A DNA stretch of 64,000 bases. It comes from Muribaculaceae bacterium. GTDB taxonomy: Bacteria; Bacteroidota; Bacteroidia; Bacteroidales; Muribaculaceae. Shown one piece after another: positions 35,436-43,691 of the stretch (positions are counted from its first letter, which is position 1; each line of letters opens with the position of its first letter). The position numbers were made by a program, and so were the translations under genes. Under the pieces are notes generated by a model, which saw only the letters and a list, made by a program, of their open reading frames with translations, ran no database searches and was not told the origin of the DNA. The stretch spans positions 1 through 64,000 of the forward strand of contig JAMPHP010000003.1 in the NCBI GenBank assembly GCA_023663365.1, written 5' to 3'.

Positions 35436-35461
35436 GAGTGTGTTTACTTTTAACACACTCT
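35435..35461. repeat. Inverted repeat (10-bp arms) between GH25 and LysE genes
   Basis: AGAGTGTGTT (35435-35444) and AACACACTCT (35452-35461) are perfect arms around a 7-base loop. There is no long T tract in the GH25 direction, so an operator or leader hairpin is likelier than a terminator. Confidence 0.55.
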
Positions 35462-35503
35462 TAGTACTAAAACGTTTTTTTCACCCGTAAAGGTTGTGTC
35501 GGC

Positions 35504-35534
35504 TTGCTCGGTTGCAATACTTTTTGTATTTTTG
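35504..35534 (+). promoter_or_regulatory. Promoter TTG-N20-TATTTTTG of the LysE/Wzi/NeuB operon
   Basis: TTG at 35504-35506 and TATTTTTG at 35527-35534 with 20 bp between. The -7 box ends 15 bases before the ATG at 35550. It is the only clear promoter before nine closely spaced genes. Confidence 0.7.
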
Positions 35535-35549
35535 CTTGATTTTTCAGAA

Positions 35550-36191
35550 ATGGAGCAGATACTCTACATATTGCCTCGCGGCCTTGCCATAGGCCTGCTT
35601 ATCTCAGCACCGATGGGACCCATCGGTATGCTGGTGATACAGCGCACATTGGGCAAAGGCCGCTGGCCCGGTTTTTTTACGGGTGTTGGCGCGGGATTGA
35701 GCGATCTTGTGTACTGCCTTCTCACCGGCTTCTGCCTCAGCTTCATGACGAGCTTTCTCGACACGCATCAACTCATCATTCAGCTCGTAGGCAGTATCGT
35801 GCTTGCCATATTCGGCCTCTATCTTTTCAGAAAGAACCCCACCAGGTCGCTGCGAGCTGCCGATGTCAAGGCCTCCAACTACTGGAGTGATTTTGTCACC
35901 GGCTTCTTGCTCACGTTCTCCAACCCCCTCATACTCTTCTTTATAATAGGACTTTTCGCCCGCTTCAACTTCATAATGCCGGAGTTCGGTATTCACCATC
36001 ATATCATAGCCTACTTCACTATTTTTGCCGGAGCCTTGATATGGTGGTATGCTGTGTCGACGCTGGTAAGCCGCCTCGGCAAGCGCATCAATGTGCGCTC
36101 CCTGAGGCTGATCAACCGCATCATCGGTATGCTGCTGATTATCATGTCGGTGATAGGCTTTGTGATGGCGGTCTACGACCTCATATTCTGA
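35550..36191 (+). CDS. LysE-family membrane exporter
   Basis: 213 residues with about six membrane segments and the LysE/RhtB opening pattern (AIGLLISAPMGPIGMLVIQRTL, GVGAGLSDLVYC). The family exports amino acids or related small compounds; the substrate cannot be told. ATG 35550 was chosen because it directly follows the promoter; an upstream in-frame start at 35496 would lie before it. First gene of the operon to 42935, 18 bases before the next. Confidence 0.82.
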   Translation: MEQILYILPRGLAIGLLISAPMGPIGMLVIQRTLGKGRWPGFFTGVGAGLSDLVYCLLTGFCLSFMTSFLDTHQLIIQLVGSIVLAIFGLYLFRKNPTRSLRAADVKASNYWSDFVTGFLLTFSNPLILFFIIGLFARFNFIMPEFGIHHHIIAYFTIFAGALIWWYAVSTLVSRLGKRINVRSLRLINRIIGMLLIIMSVIGFVMAVYDLIF

Positions 36192-36209
36192 CACGATATA
36201 CTGTAATAT

Positions 36210-36866
36210 ATGGATACAGCTAGCCTCACCATACCACGCATCCCGGAGCTCGACTCCATGGCAGGCCCCGACGAGATTATCCCTCTGCTCGACCATAAAG
36301 GCGTGCGGCGCTCCATCAGTTGCAACAATTGGGCGCCTCAATACCCCTATCACCCTTTGTGCACTTTCGCTGCCGCTCACACCGGCACACATCTCTACAT
36401 TGACTTTCTCGTGCGATGCAACTATCTCCGTGCCATGAACAGCGCCGACCAAAGCCCTGTCAGCGAAGATTCTTGTGTGGAGTTTTTCATAGAGCCGGTG
36501 GCAGGAGGTGAATACTGGAACCTTGAGTTCAACTGTATAGGCGCCGTCAACGCCTCGCACCGCAAACTCAGGCCTCAAGCCACGCGCCTGAGTTCCGACG
36601 AGATTGCCATGATCCGTCGCTATCCTTCGTGCGGCACACGTCCGTTCTGCGAAGTGGAAGGCCTTTTCACCTGGAACCTGCTTGTGGTGATACCGTTTTC
36701 GCTGCTTGGCATCGACAGGGTAGAGCCCGGCACGGCGATGAGAGGCAATTTCTATAAGTGCGCGTCGGCAAGCGCGAGCCCGCATTTCCTCAGCTGGAGC
36801 CCTATCGACACTCCGGCTCCCGATTTTCACCGTCCCGAGTTTTTCGGCAATCTAATCTTTGAATAA
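36210..36866 (+). CDS. CBM9-like carbohydrate-binding family protein
   Basis: 218 residues without a signal peptide, matching the family 9-like carbohydrate-binding proteins of Bacteroidales: FAAAHTGTHLYIDFLVRCNYLRA, SPVSEDSCVEFFIEP, GEYWNLEFNCIGAVNASHR and HFLSWSPIDTPAPDFHRPEFFGNLIFE. The ligand is unknown and the lack of a signal peptide is typical of this group, leaving its place in the cell unclear. It ends one base before the Wzi start. Confidence 0.8.
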   Translation: MDTASLTIPRIPELDSMAGPDEIIPLLDHKGVRRSISCNNWAPQYPYHPLCTFAAAHTGTHLYIDFLVRCNYLRAMNSADQSPVSEDSCVEFFIEPVAGGEYWNLEFNCIGAVNASHRKLRPQATRLSSDEIAMIRRYPSCGTRPFCEVEGLFTWNLLVVIPFSLLGIDRVEPGTAMRGNFYKCASASASPHFLSWSPIDTPAPDFHRPEFFGNLIFE

Positions 36867-36867
36867 T

Positions 36868-38397
36868 ATGAAGGCATTGATGGCAGCTTTGGCGCTGCTC
36901 CCCGCCATCCAAACAGCCGTAGCATATGAGCCGGTCAAAATCGACTACAGGGCATCGGTCACCGCCAATGCCTCGACCGGCGATTTCGCGCCATATATGC
37001 TCGCATCATGGGATTATGGGCGCATCACGGGCGCAAACGGCATTTGGCACGATGGCATGATTCGGAAAGAGATGACTCTTGACCGCCGCTTCAACTGGGG
37101 CGCAGGGGTAGAGTATATCGCCGGCTATGGATCTGCCGCAGAATACGACCGCTATCAGCACGATGGCACCTACACCTTCTCGGCACGCCGTCAGGCACCC
37201 GTGCGCCTGCATCAGCTCTACGCCGAGCTTAAATTCCGCGGTGTATATCTCACCGCAGGCATGAAAGAGCGGGGGCCGGGCGCTATCGTCGACGGCATCC
37301 TTTCGTCGGGCGACCTTACCCGAAGCAACAATGCTCGGCCGCTGCCCGGTGTGGCTGTCGGATTTGTGGATTTCCAGAACATACCATTTACAAATGGATG
37401 GGTGCAGATCGACGGCGAGATTATGTACGGCCGATTCATGGACAAGAGTTTTCGCGAGAATACTTTCAACTACTACAGCGGTCTGCTGAGTCTCGACAAC
37501 TGGTATATCTACCGCCGCTGCTACTTCCGCACCAAGCCTTCGCAACCGTTCTCGGTGATTGTGGGTATGCAGGCCGCCGGTGAGTTTGCAGGCTATGCCA
37601 AGCGCTACTCCGAGGGGCGCGTTATCGCGGAGTATCCCCGCGGATTTAAATTCAAGGACATCTTCGAGATGTTCTTCCCACGGGAGGGCTCCGGCGAGGG
37701 CTTCTATAAGGGAAATTCGCTCGGCTCGTGGGACTTCAAGGCACGCTATCTTTTCAAAAACGGTTCGCGCCTCTCGGCCTACTTTGAGTGGCCTTGGGAA
37801 GATGGATCGGGCATAGGCAAGATGACCGGCTGGGATGGCCTTTGGGGTTTGCAGTACGACTTTAAGGAGGGCTCTCCAATCAACAGAATAGTAGTGGAAT
37901 ACTTCGACTTCACAAATCAGTCGGGCCCAATGCACTGGGCTCCGGCCGACCATCCCGGCACCGACCTCACAAGTCAGGCTACGGGCGGCGACAACTACTA
38001 CAACAATGACTTCTATGGCCCGTACTCAAACTACGGCATGAGCATAGGTTCTCCATTCCCCGTGGCACCGCTCTATAACCTCGACGGCTATCCCGAGTAT
38101 GCACACAACCGTGCCCGCGGTTTCCATCTCGGCGCCCTCGGCTCCATCGGCGCCGAGTGGCAGTGTGTGGCTAAGGTGAGCTATCAGCAGGCAGGCGGCA
38201 CAGGCCGCATCCCGGCACCGCACCGCCTCCACGACACCTCAGCCATGCTCGGTGCGCAGTGGACTCCCGGCGCGCGCCTCAGCGGTCTTTCGGTGAAGGC
38301 TCAGATGGCTTTCGATGCCGGCAATCTGCGCGGCAACAATTTCGGAGCCATGGTAAGTGTGGCATATTCCGGCTCATTCAATATAGGAAAGAAATGA
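36868..38397 (+). CDS. Capsule assembly Wzi family outer-membrane protein
   Basis: 509 residues with a signal peptide (about 1-20) and a long barrel rich in aromatic residues. The Caps_assemb_Wzi pattern is clear: LYAELKFRGVYLTAGMKERGP, GWVQIDGEIMYGRFMD, WDFKARYLFKNGSRLSAYFEW. E. coli Wzi is an outer-membrane lectin that attaches capsule polysaccharide; Bacteroidota members are probably similar. ATG 36868 was chosen over an in-frame TTG at 36859. The end overlaps the lipoprotein gene by ATGA. No capsule polymerase or transferase genes are nearby. Confidence 0.85.
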   Translation: MKALMAALALLPAIQTAVAYEPVKIDYRASVTANASTGDFAPYMLASWDYGRITGANGIWHDGMIRKEMTLDRRFNWGAGVEYIAGYGSAAEYDRYQHDGTYTFSARRQAPVRLHQLYAELKFRGVYLTAGMKERGPGAIVDGILSSGDLTRSNNARPLPGVAVGFVDFQNIPFTNGWVQIDGEIMYGRFMDKSFRENTFNYYSGLLSLDNWYIYRRCYFRTKPSQPFSVIVGMQAAGEFAGYAKRYSEGRVIAEYPRGFKFKDIFEMFFPREGSGEGFYKGNSLGSWDFKARYLFKNGSRLSAYFEWPWEDGSGIGKMTGWDGLWGLQYDFKEGSPINRIVVEYFDFTNQSGPMHWAPADHPGTDLTSQATGGDNYYNNDFYGPYSNYGMSIGSPFPVAPLYNLDGYPEYAHNRARGFHLGALGSIGAEWQCVAKVSYQQAGGTGRIPAPHRLHDTSAMLGAQWTPGARLSGLSVKAQMAFDAGNLRGNNFGAMVSVAYSGSFNIGKK

Positions 38398-38843
38398 AAG
38401 CAAGGACTCTATCGACATTAGCCGCCTGCGCTCTTTTGCTGCTTTTGCAAGCGTGCACGCAGAACAATGGCCACATCGGCCACCTCTTCGGCTCGTGGGT
38501 GCTCGACGGGCGTACTGCCGACGGCACCGAGATTCCCCTGCCCGAAGGCATGGAAGCGTATATGAGTTTTCAGAGCGACATAGTGCGTATGCTCACCGTG
38601 AAAGACACCTACACGGTCGAAGACGAGAGCTACGCGTCCTGGACCGAGGAGGGCGACAATCTTATCGTTGATTGCACACACACCTCCGACAACGACTCAT
38701 GGCAGCACCGTGTGCCTTCGTGGCTGTATCCTGCCGAAGATTTCATCACTTTCAGAATATCGCGCCTCGACGGCTCCCGACTGATTCTCGTCAGGGATGT
38801 CGATGGGGTAGACTACGTTTATACATTCAGCAAGACATGGTAG
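38394..38843 (+). CDS. Lipocalin-like lipoprotein
   Basis: 149 residues with a lipoprotein signal peptide; lipidated Cys21 after LLLLQA. The mature part begins GHLFGSWVLDGRTADGTEIPL, the opening seen in small lipocalin-like or META-type lipoproteins of Bacteroidota, and runs in short beta strands to FRISRLDGSRLILV. Function unknown. It overlaps wzi by four bases and the dehydratase gene by seven, so it is made with them. The same frame is open upstream inside wzi, which I disregard. Confidence 0.75.
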   Translation: MKARTLSTLAACALLLLLQACTQNNGHIGHLFGSWVLDGRTADGTEIPLPEGMEAYMSFQSDIVRMLTVKDTYTVEDESYASWTEEGDNLIVDCTHTSDNDSWQHRVPSWLYPAEDFITFRISRLDGSRLILVRDVDGVDYVYTFSKTW

Positions 38844-39829
38844 AAAACAATCGTTTGGCTCTCGTGACCGGTGCCGACGGCTTCATAGGCTCGCACCTCA
38901 CCGAGGCTCTTTTGGCCAAAGGCTACCGCGTGCGGGCTTTGGCGCAGTATAATTCGTTCAACAACTGGGGATGGCTTGAGGATGTCGCAGCCAACGGCCG
39001 CCTCGAGATTGTATGCGGCGATGTCCGTGACCCCGATTTCTGCCGCTCCATCTGCCGCGGCATCGACACCGTATATCATCTTGCAGCCCTCATTGCAATC
39101 CCATACAGCTATGTGGCTCCCGACAGCTATGTCGACACCAATATCAAGGGTACTCTCAATATGTGCCAGGCGGCCCGCGATGCAGGTGTGCGCCGTATTG
39201 TGGTCACATCTACCAGCGAGGTCTACGGCACGGCTCAGTATGTGCCAATCGACGAGCGCCATCCACGCCAGCCGCAGTCGCCGTACTCGGCCACGAAGAT
39301 TGGTGCCGATGCCATAGCCATGAGTTTCTACAATGCTTTCGACCTTCCGCTGGTAATCGCACGTCCGTTCAACACTTACGGGCCGCGACAGAGCGCCCGC
39401 GCCATCATCCCCACCATCATCACTCAGATAGCCTCGGGATGCACAAGCATACGCCTTGGCGACCTCAGCCCCACACGCGACTTCAACTTCGTGGAAGATA
39501 CAGCCGCCGGCTTCATCGCTCTCGGCGAGGCTGCCGGCATAGAAGGGCGAGATATCAATATTGCCACCGGCACCGAAATATCTATGGCCGATACTTTTGC
39601 ACTCATAGCACGCATCATGGGCAAGGAGGTGAGCGAAGTAACAGACCCCGAGCGCCTGCGCCCCGCAAAGAGTGAGGTCAACAGGCTCTGTGGCGACAAC
39701 ACTCTCATCACCTCGCTCACCGACTGGCGCCCGCGCCACACTCTCGAGGATGGTCTGCGCAAGACAATCGAGTGGTTCTGCCGCCCTGAGAACCTGAGTA
39801 AATACAAACCCGACATTTATAATCGATAG
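38837..39829 (+). CDS. NAD-dependent 4,6-dehydratase, LegB-like SDR epimerase/dehydratase
   Basis: 330-residue extended SDR enzyme: NAD-binding VTGADGFIGSHL near residue 10, YHLAALIAIPYSY, catalytic TSTSEVYG and SPYSATKIGAD (Tyr-x3-Lys), and RPFNTYGPRQSARAIIP. The early YNSFNNWGWLEDV is characteristic of LegB-type UDP-GlcNAc 4,6-dehydratases from legionaminate pathways. It overlaps the lipoprotein gene (ATGGTAG) and precedes an ATP-grasp gene by two bases, with a NeuB-like gene next. The aminotransferase (LegC) and hydrolysing epimerase (LegG) expected for a full legionaminate route are not in the window. It could instead serve another amino-sugar route. Confidence 0.8.
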   Translation: MVENNRLALVTGADGFIGSHLTEALLAKGYRVRALAQYNSFNNWGWLEDVAANGRLEIVCGDVRDPDFCRSICRGIDTVYHLAALIAIPYSYVAPDSYVDTNIKGTLNMCQAARDAGVRRIVVTSTSEVYGTAQYVPIDERHPRQPQSPYSATKIGADAIAMSFYNAFDLPLVIARPFNTYGPRQSARAIIPTIITQIASGCTSIRLGDLSPTRDFNFVEDTAAGFIALGEAAGIEGRDINIATGTEISMADTFALIARIMGKEVSEVTDPERLRPAKSEVNRLCGDNTLITSLTDWRPRHTLEDGLRKTIEWFCRPENLSKYKPDIYNR

Positions 39830-39831
39830 AC

Positions 39832-40803
39832 ATGCCCAAACGCAACGACAGCATAGGTTTTCTTTTTCTTGGCGGGGCCAAGCGCGTGAGCATGGCGCGT
39901 ATGATTAAGGCAGCCTGCCGTGAGCGCGGCTTCGAAGCCAGAATAGTAGGCTACGAACTCGACGCAAACTCCGCCATAGCCTGCGAAGGTGCTGTGGTGG
40001 AAGGTCTTGGCTGGGGTAATGCCGATGTCTATGCCGACCTCGATGGCGTATGCCGCGAGCACGACATCGACATCGTGCTTCCTTTCGTCGACGGTGCCGT
40101 AGGTGTTGCCGCCGACTTTGTACGCCGCCACTCGTCGACCGAGGTCTTCGCACCGGTGAGCGATAGAGCGTTGGCCGACCGTATGTTCGACAAATGCGCC
40201 GCCGCCGAGCTCTTCGAGAGCCGTGGTATAGCAGTGCCGGCCACATATCGTGCCGGGGCTCCTTGCGGTAAGCTCATAGCCAAGCCGCGATTCGGGTCGG
40301 CATCAAAAGGCATCATCGAGATCAACAGCCTGCAAAAGCTCTATGAACTCGGGCCGAAGGCTTCGTCCTATCTTATCCAGGAGCGCATCGACCATCGTGA
40401 GGAAATCACTGTCGACTGCTATGTGGCATGTGGCACGGGCGAAATTCTTGCTCTGAGCCCCCGTCTGCGTGGCGAAGTGAGCGGTGGAGAGGTGGTGCGC
40501 ACAGAGACCATCGCCGATGCCGATGCCGACCGCCTGGTGCGCGACGTCCTCGAAGCAACCGGTCTGCGGGGCGCTGTCACCGTTCAGCTTATACGCGATC
40601 TCGACTCCGACCGCCTTATGGTGATGGAGGTAAATCCACGCCTTGGCGGTGGAGCGGTGGCATCGGTTCATGCCGGAGCCGACATCCCCGGCCTTATCAT
40701 AGACGATGCCCTCGGGCGTCCATTGATTCAGACCAAGGCGCAGCCCGGAGTGGAGACTGTGCGCTATCTGGCCGATGTCGTCTTTTATCCCGATAGAAAA
40801 TGA
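39832..40803 (+). CDS. ATP-grasp ligase of unknown substrate
   Basis: 323 residues of the ATP-grasp superfamily (carbamoyl-phosphate-synthase-like): pre-grasp domain with GFLFLGGAKRVSMARMIK, then KLIAKPRFGSASKGI (lysine and glycine-rich loop), YLIQERIDHREEITVDCY, and the metal-binding VMEVNPRLGGGAVASVHAG. Such ligases join a carboxylate to an amine or thiol and often occur in surface-glycan clusters, where they may decorate sugars with amino acids. Its place between LegB-like and NeuB-like genes supports a nonulosonate link. It overlaps neuB by ATGA. Confidence 0.82.
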   Translation: MPKRNDSIGFLFLGGAKRVSMARMIKAACRERGFEARIVGYELDANSAIACEGAVVEGLGWGNADVYADLDGVCREHDIDIVLPFVDGAVGVAADFVRRHSSTEVFAPVSDRALADRMFDKCAAAELFESRGIAVPATYRAGAPCGKLIAKPRFGSASKGIIEINSLQKLYELGPKASSYLIQERIDHREEITVDCYVACGTGEILALSPRLRGEVSGGEVVRTETIADADADRLVRDVLEATGLRGAVTVQLIRDLDSDRLMVMEVNPRLGGGAVASVHAGADIPGLIIDDALGRPLIQTKAQPGVETVRYLADVVFYPDRK

Positions 40804-41807
40804 AAAATCATGTGATTATCATAGCTGAGGCCGGCGTGAACCACAACGGCGACCTCGACATGGCGCGCCGCATGGTGCGTGAGGCCCGCAAGGCCGGTGC
40901 CGACTATGTGAAGTTTCAGACGGCAGTGCCCGAGCTGGTGATATCTCAGTTTGCGCCAAAGGCTGAGTATCAGAAAGAGACCACAGGTGCCACTCAGAGT
41001 CAGCTCGACATGTGCCGGGCCATACACTTGCCTTTGGGCGACTATGCCGGCCTTAAAGCTCTGTGCGATGCCGAGGGGATAGGATTCATGAGCACTCCTT
41101 TCGACCTTGAGTCGATTGATTGCCTCGCACCCCTCGACATGGACTACTGGAAGATTCCGTCGGGCGAGATTACGAATCTGCCATATCTTGAAAAGATCGG
41201 AGCTCTTGGCTCGAAAGTCATCATGAGCACTGGCATGGCAACACTCGAGGAGGTGGAAGCGGCGCTGCGAGTGCTCGAGAACGCCGGCACGCCCCGCAGC
41301 TCCGTGACGTTGCTGCACTGCACCACTCAGTACCCGGCTCCCTTTGAGTCGGTAAACCTCCGCGCCATGGATGCGCTGGCATCGCTGGGCTGTGCGGCAG
41401 TGGGGTATAGCGACCACACACGTGGCATAGAGGTGCCGGTGGCGGCTGTGGCTCGTGGCGCCATGGTGGTCGAGAAGCATTTCACCCTCGACCGCACCCT
41501 GCCCGGCCCCGACCATAAGGCCTCTCTTGAGCCCGCCGAACTGGCGTCTCTTGTCGATGCAGTCCGCAATGTAGAGGGCGCCTTGGGCTCAGGCGAAAAA
41601 CTCGTGGCTGAGGCCGAGCGTCCGAATATCGAGGTGGCGAGGAAGAGTATAGTGGCAGCGCGCGATATTGCGCGTGGCGAGACTTTCACCCCCGACAATA
41701 TCACCGTCAAACGACCCGGCAACGGAATCTCGCCTATGCGATGGCACGAAGTGCTCGGAAGCAAGGCTACGCGTGATTTTTCTTACGACGAGCTGATCGA
41801 GCTGTAA
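40800..41807 (+). CDS. neuB: N-acetylneuraminate/legionaminate synthase family protein
   Basis: Condenses an N-acetyl hexosamine with phosphoenolpyruvate into a nine-carbon acid. 335 residues: a TIM barrel (about 1-270) starting IIAEAGVNHNGDLDMARRM, with metal/PEP residues in LLHCTTQYPAP, VGYSDHTRG and VVEKHFTLD, then a C-terminal antifreeze-like SAF domain (about 275-335, RKSIVAARDIARGETF). This is the NeuB/LegI/SpsE family; motifs alone do not distinguish the sugar. With a LegB-like gene nearby, a legionaminate-type product is favoured. The CMP-transferase gene is missing here. Confidence 0.88.
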   Translation: MKNHVIIIAEAGVNHNGDLDMARRMVREARKAGADYVKFQTAVPELVISQFAPKAEYQKETTGATQSQLDMCRAIHLPLGDYAGLKALCDAEGIGFMSTPFDLESIDCLAPLDMDYWKIPSGEITNLPYLEKIGALGSKVIMSTGMATLEEVEAALRVLENAGTPRSSVTLLHCTTQYPAPFESVNLRAMDALASLGCAAVGYSDHTRGIEVPVAAVARGAMVVEKHFTLDRTLPGPDHKASLEPAELASLVDAVRNVEGALGSGEKLVAEAERPNIEVARKSIVAARDIARGETFTPDNITVKRPGNGISPMRWHEVLGSKATRDFSYDELIEL

Positions 41808-41832
41808 CTTTCAGGCGCGAGCTGCGTCTAAT

Positions 41833-42354
41833 GTGTCAGTGAAGAAGCAGAGCACCGATAAAGAAGCACAGTTTGTAGCTGTCACCGCCCAATATAAGGA
41901 GGTGATAGCCAAGGTCTGCTATATGTATGCGTCGGCGGCGGCACCTTTCGACGACCTTTATCAGGAAGTACTCATAAATCTTTGGCAAGGGCTCGACAGT
42001 TTCCGCGGAGAAGCCAAGATCTCCACATGGATTTATCGCACGGCAATCAACACTTGCATCACCTGGCACCGACGCAACGACCGCCACTCCGGCAGCTCCA
42101 CTCTCAGGCTCGACGAACTCCTCACTGAGCCCGCCGACACGGCATCGGGGCGCGTGATGCTCGAAGAGTACAGAGAACTGTATCGACTGATCGGCATGCT
42201 CGGACCACTCGACAAAGCCCTGATAACTCTCTGGCTCGATGAGAAGAGCTACGAGGAGATTGCACTCATCATGGGCTTAAGCAAAGGTAATGTGGCGGTG
42301 AAAATGCACCGCGTGAAAGAAAAACTCTCCAGACTGGCCGATGCTGAGGCCTGA
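41833..42354 (+). CDS. ECF-type RNA polymerase sigma factor
   Basis: 173 residues with region 2 (FDDLYQEVLINLWQGLDSFRGEAKISTWIYRTAINTC) and region 4 (LGPLDKALITLWLDEKSYEEIALIMGLSKGNVAVKMHRVKEKL). A short linker joins them, as in extracytoplasmic-function sigma factors. The start is GTG at 41833, 25 bases after neuB; a second GTG at 41839 is possible. The next gene, a membrane protein starting 11 bases on, is the likely anti-sigma partner. Co-location with surface-glycan genes suggests envelope-linked control. Confidence 0.93.
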   Translation: MSVKKQSTDKEAQFVAVTAQYKEVIAKVCYMYASAAAPFDDLYQEVLINLWQGLDSFRGEAKISTWIYRTAINTCITWHRRNDRHSGSSTLRLDELLTEPADTASGRVMLEEYRELYRLIGMLGPLDKALITLWLDEKSYEEIALIMGLSKGNVAVKMHRVKEKLSRLADAEA

Positions 42355-42365
42355 AAATATATACT

Positions 42366-42935
42366 ATGGATCTCGACAATTTAAAAAATAAATGGCAACA
42401 GATGAGCATCGACACCGCTCGCCTCGACCGCGACAGCGGGCGTGTGATGTCGCAGCTCAAGGCCGGAAAGATCAAGTCGGCGCAGAGCAGGCTTGCCGCC
42501 TACTTCACCCGCAACGGCATCTTCGGCATGTGCCTGCCGGCGCTTGCTCCCTTGATTTTTGTAGTGCTTGAATTCCCGCTTTGGGTGGCTTGTATATATG
42601 CAGCGTTCGGATTGGTGATAGGTTGCCTTAATTTTGAACTCGGATGTCGTGTACGTCGTGTCAACTATATGTCGCTTCCTGTTGTCACGGCTCTTGCAAA
42701 GGTGGTGGATATACACCGCCGCATGGTGCGCGTCCGCGTGGCCGGTATATGCACCGGGCTCGTGTTGATCGCCACATTGATGGCATATTCCCTCGACTCC
42801 GACAATAGATACATGTTCATCGGCTTTTTGGTCGGCCTTGCCATCGGTGTGCCTGTGGCGTGGTTTAAATACCGCATGGGTGAGAGGCTTGTGAGAGTGC
42901 TCAGCGAGGAGCTGCACTCAATGTTGGATGAATGA
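42366..42935 (+). CDS. Membrane protein, candidate anti-sigma factor
   Basis: 189 residues: a cytosolic N-terminal part of about 50 residues (MDLDNLKNKWQQMSIDTARLD, similar to the start of Bacteroidota anti-sigma-like proteins), then four hydrophobic segments (about 53-70, 74-92, 125-142, 149-165), and a short cytosolic end. No named domain was recognised. The evidence for an anti-sigma role is only its place right after the ECF gene and its topology. It ends the operon begun at 35550. Confidence 0.72.
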   Translation: MDLDNLKNKWQQMSIDTARLDRDSGRVMSQLKAGKIKSAQSRLAAYFTRNGIFGMCLPALAPLIFVVLEFPLWVACIYAAFGLVIGCLNFELGCRVRRVNYMSLPVVTALAKVVDIHRRMVRVRVAGICTGLVLIATLMAYSLDSDNRYMFIGFLVGLAIGVPVAWFKYRMGERLVRVLSEELHSMLDE

Positions 42936-42974
42936 GGCTTTTTGCGCCGCAAGCCACTGTGCGCTGTAGTTTTT

Positions 42975-43006
42975 TTTGCTGTTTCGGCTGAAAATTCGTA
43001 ACTTCG
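42975..43006 (+). promoter_or_regulatory. Promoter TTTG-N20-TAACTTCG of the udk-EFR1 operon
   Basis: TTTG at 42975-42978, TAACTTCG at 42999-43006, 20 bp between. Same TTCG variant as at 11764 and 59029. It lies 44 bases before udk. Confidence 0.7.
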
Positions 43007-43049
43007 TGCCTCAGAAAAGATAATGCGCATTTTATTCATCTGATATTAT

Positions 43050-43691
43050 ATGTTGATAATCGGCATAGCCGGTGGCACCGGTTCCGGCAAGACCACCGTA
43101 GTAAATAAAATCATCAACAGCCTCCCCGCAGGCGAAGTGGCTGTGATGCCCCAGGACTCATACTATAAGGATTCGAGCCACATCCCGCCCGAGGAGCGCT
43201 CGAAAATCAATTTCGATGAGCCCGCCGCAATCGAATGGTCGCTCCTTGTGGAGCATCTTCGTATGCTCAAGGAAGGCAAGACCATAGAGATGCCCACCTA
43301 TTCATACCTCACGTGCACTCGCCAGGAGGAGACTGTGCCGGTGAAGCCCGCCGATGTGGTGATAGTCGAAGGTATCCTCGTGCTTACCGATCCGAGCATC
43401 CGAAATCTGCTGGATATTAAGGTATTTGTCGATGCCGACCCCGACGATCGCCTCATCCGTGTGATAGCACGCGACTGCATAGAGCGTGGCCGCACTCCCG
43501 AGATTGTGATAAACCGCTATCAGGACATACTCAAGCCCATGCACATGCAGTATATCGAGCCCAGCAAGCGCTACGCCGACCTCATCGTGCCTCAGGGGGG
43601 CAGCAACACCGTAGCCATCAATCTTCTCACCGATTATATAGAAAGCCGCCTGCACCGTGGTGCTGTCCGCGGCATGGCAGCTCAAGTCTGA
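43050..43691 (+). CDS. udk: Uridine kinase
   Basis: Phosphorylates uridine and cytidine in pyrimidine salvage; cytosolic. 213 residues with P-loop [12 protein letters not shown] (5-16), [26 protein letters not shown] and [13 protein letters not shown]. Length and motifs are standard for Udk. First of seven closely packed genes; its stop shares a base with the lptB start (TGATG). Confidence 0.96.
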   Translation: MLIIGIAGGTGSGKTTVVNKIINSLPAGEVAVMPQDSYYKDSSHIPPEERSKINFDEPAAIEWSLLVEHLRMLKEGKTIEMPTYSYLTCTRQEETVPVKPADVVIVEGILVLTDPSIRNLLDIKVFVDADPDDRLIRVIARDCIERGRTPEIVINRYQDILKPMHMQYIEPSKRYADLIVPQGGSNTVAINLLTDYIESRLHRGAVRGMAAQV

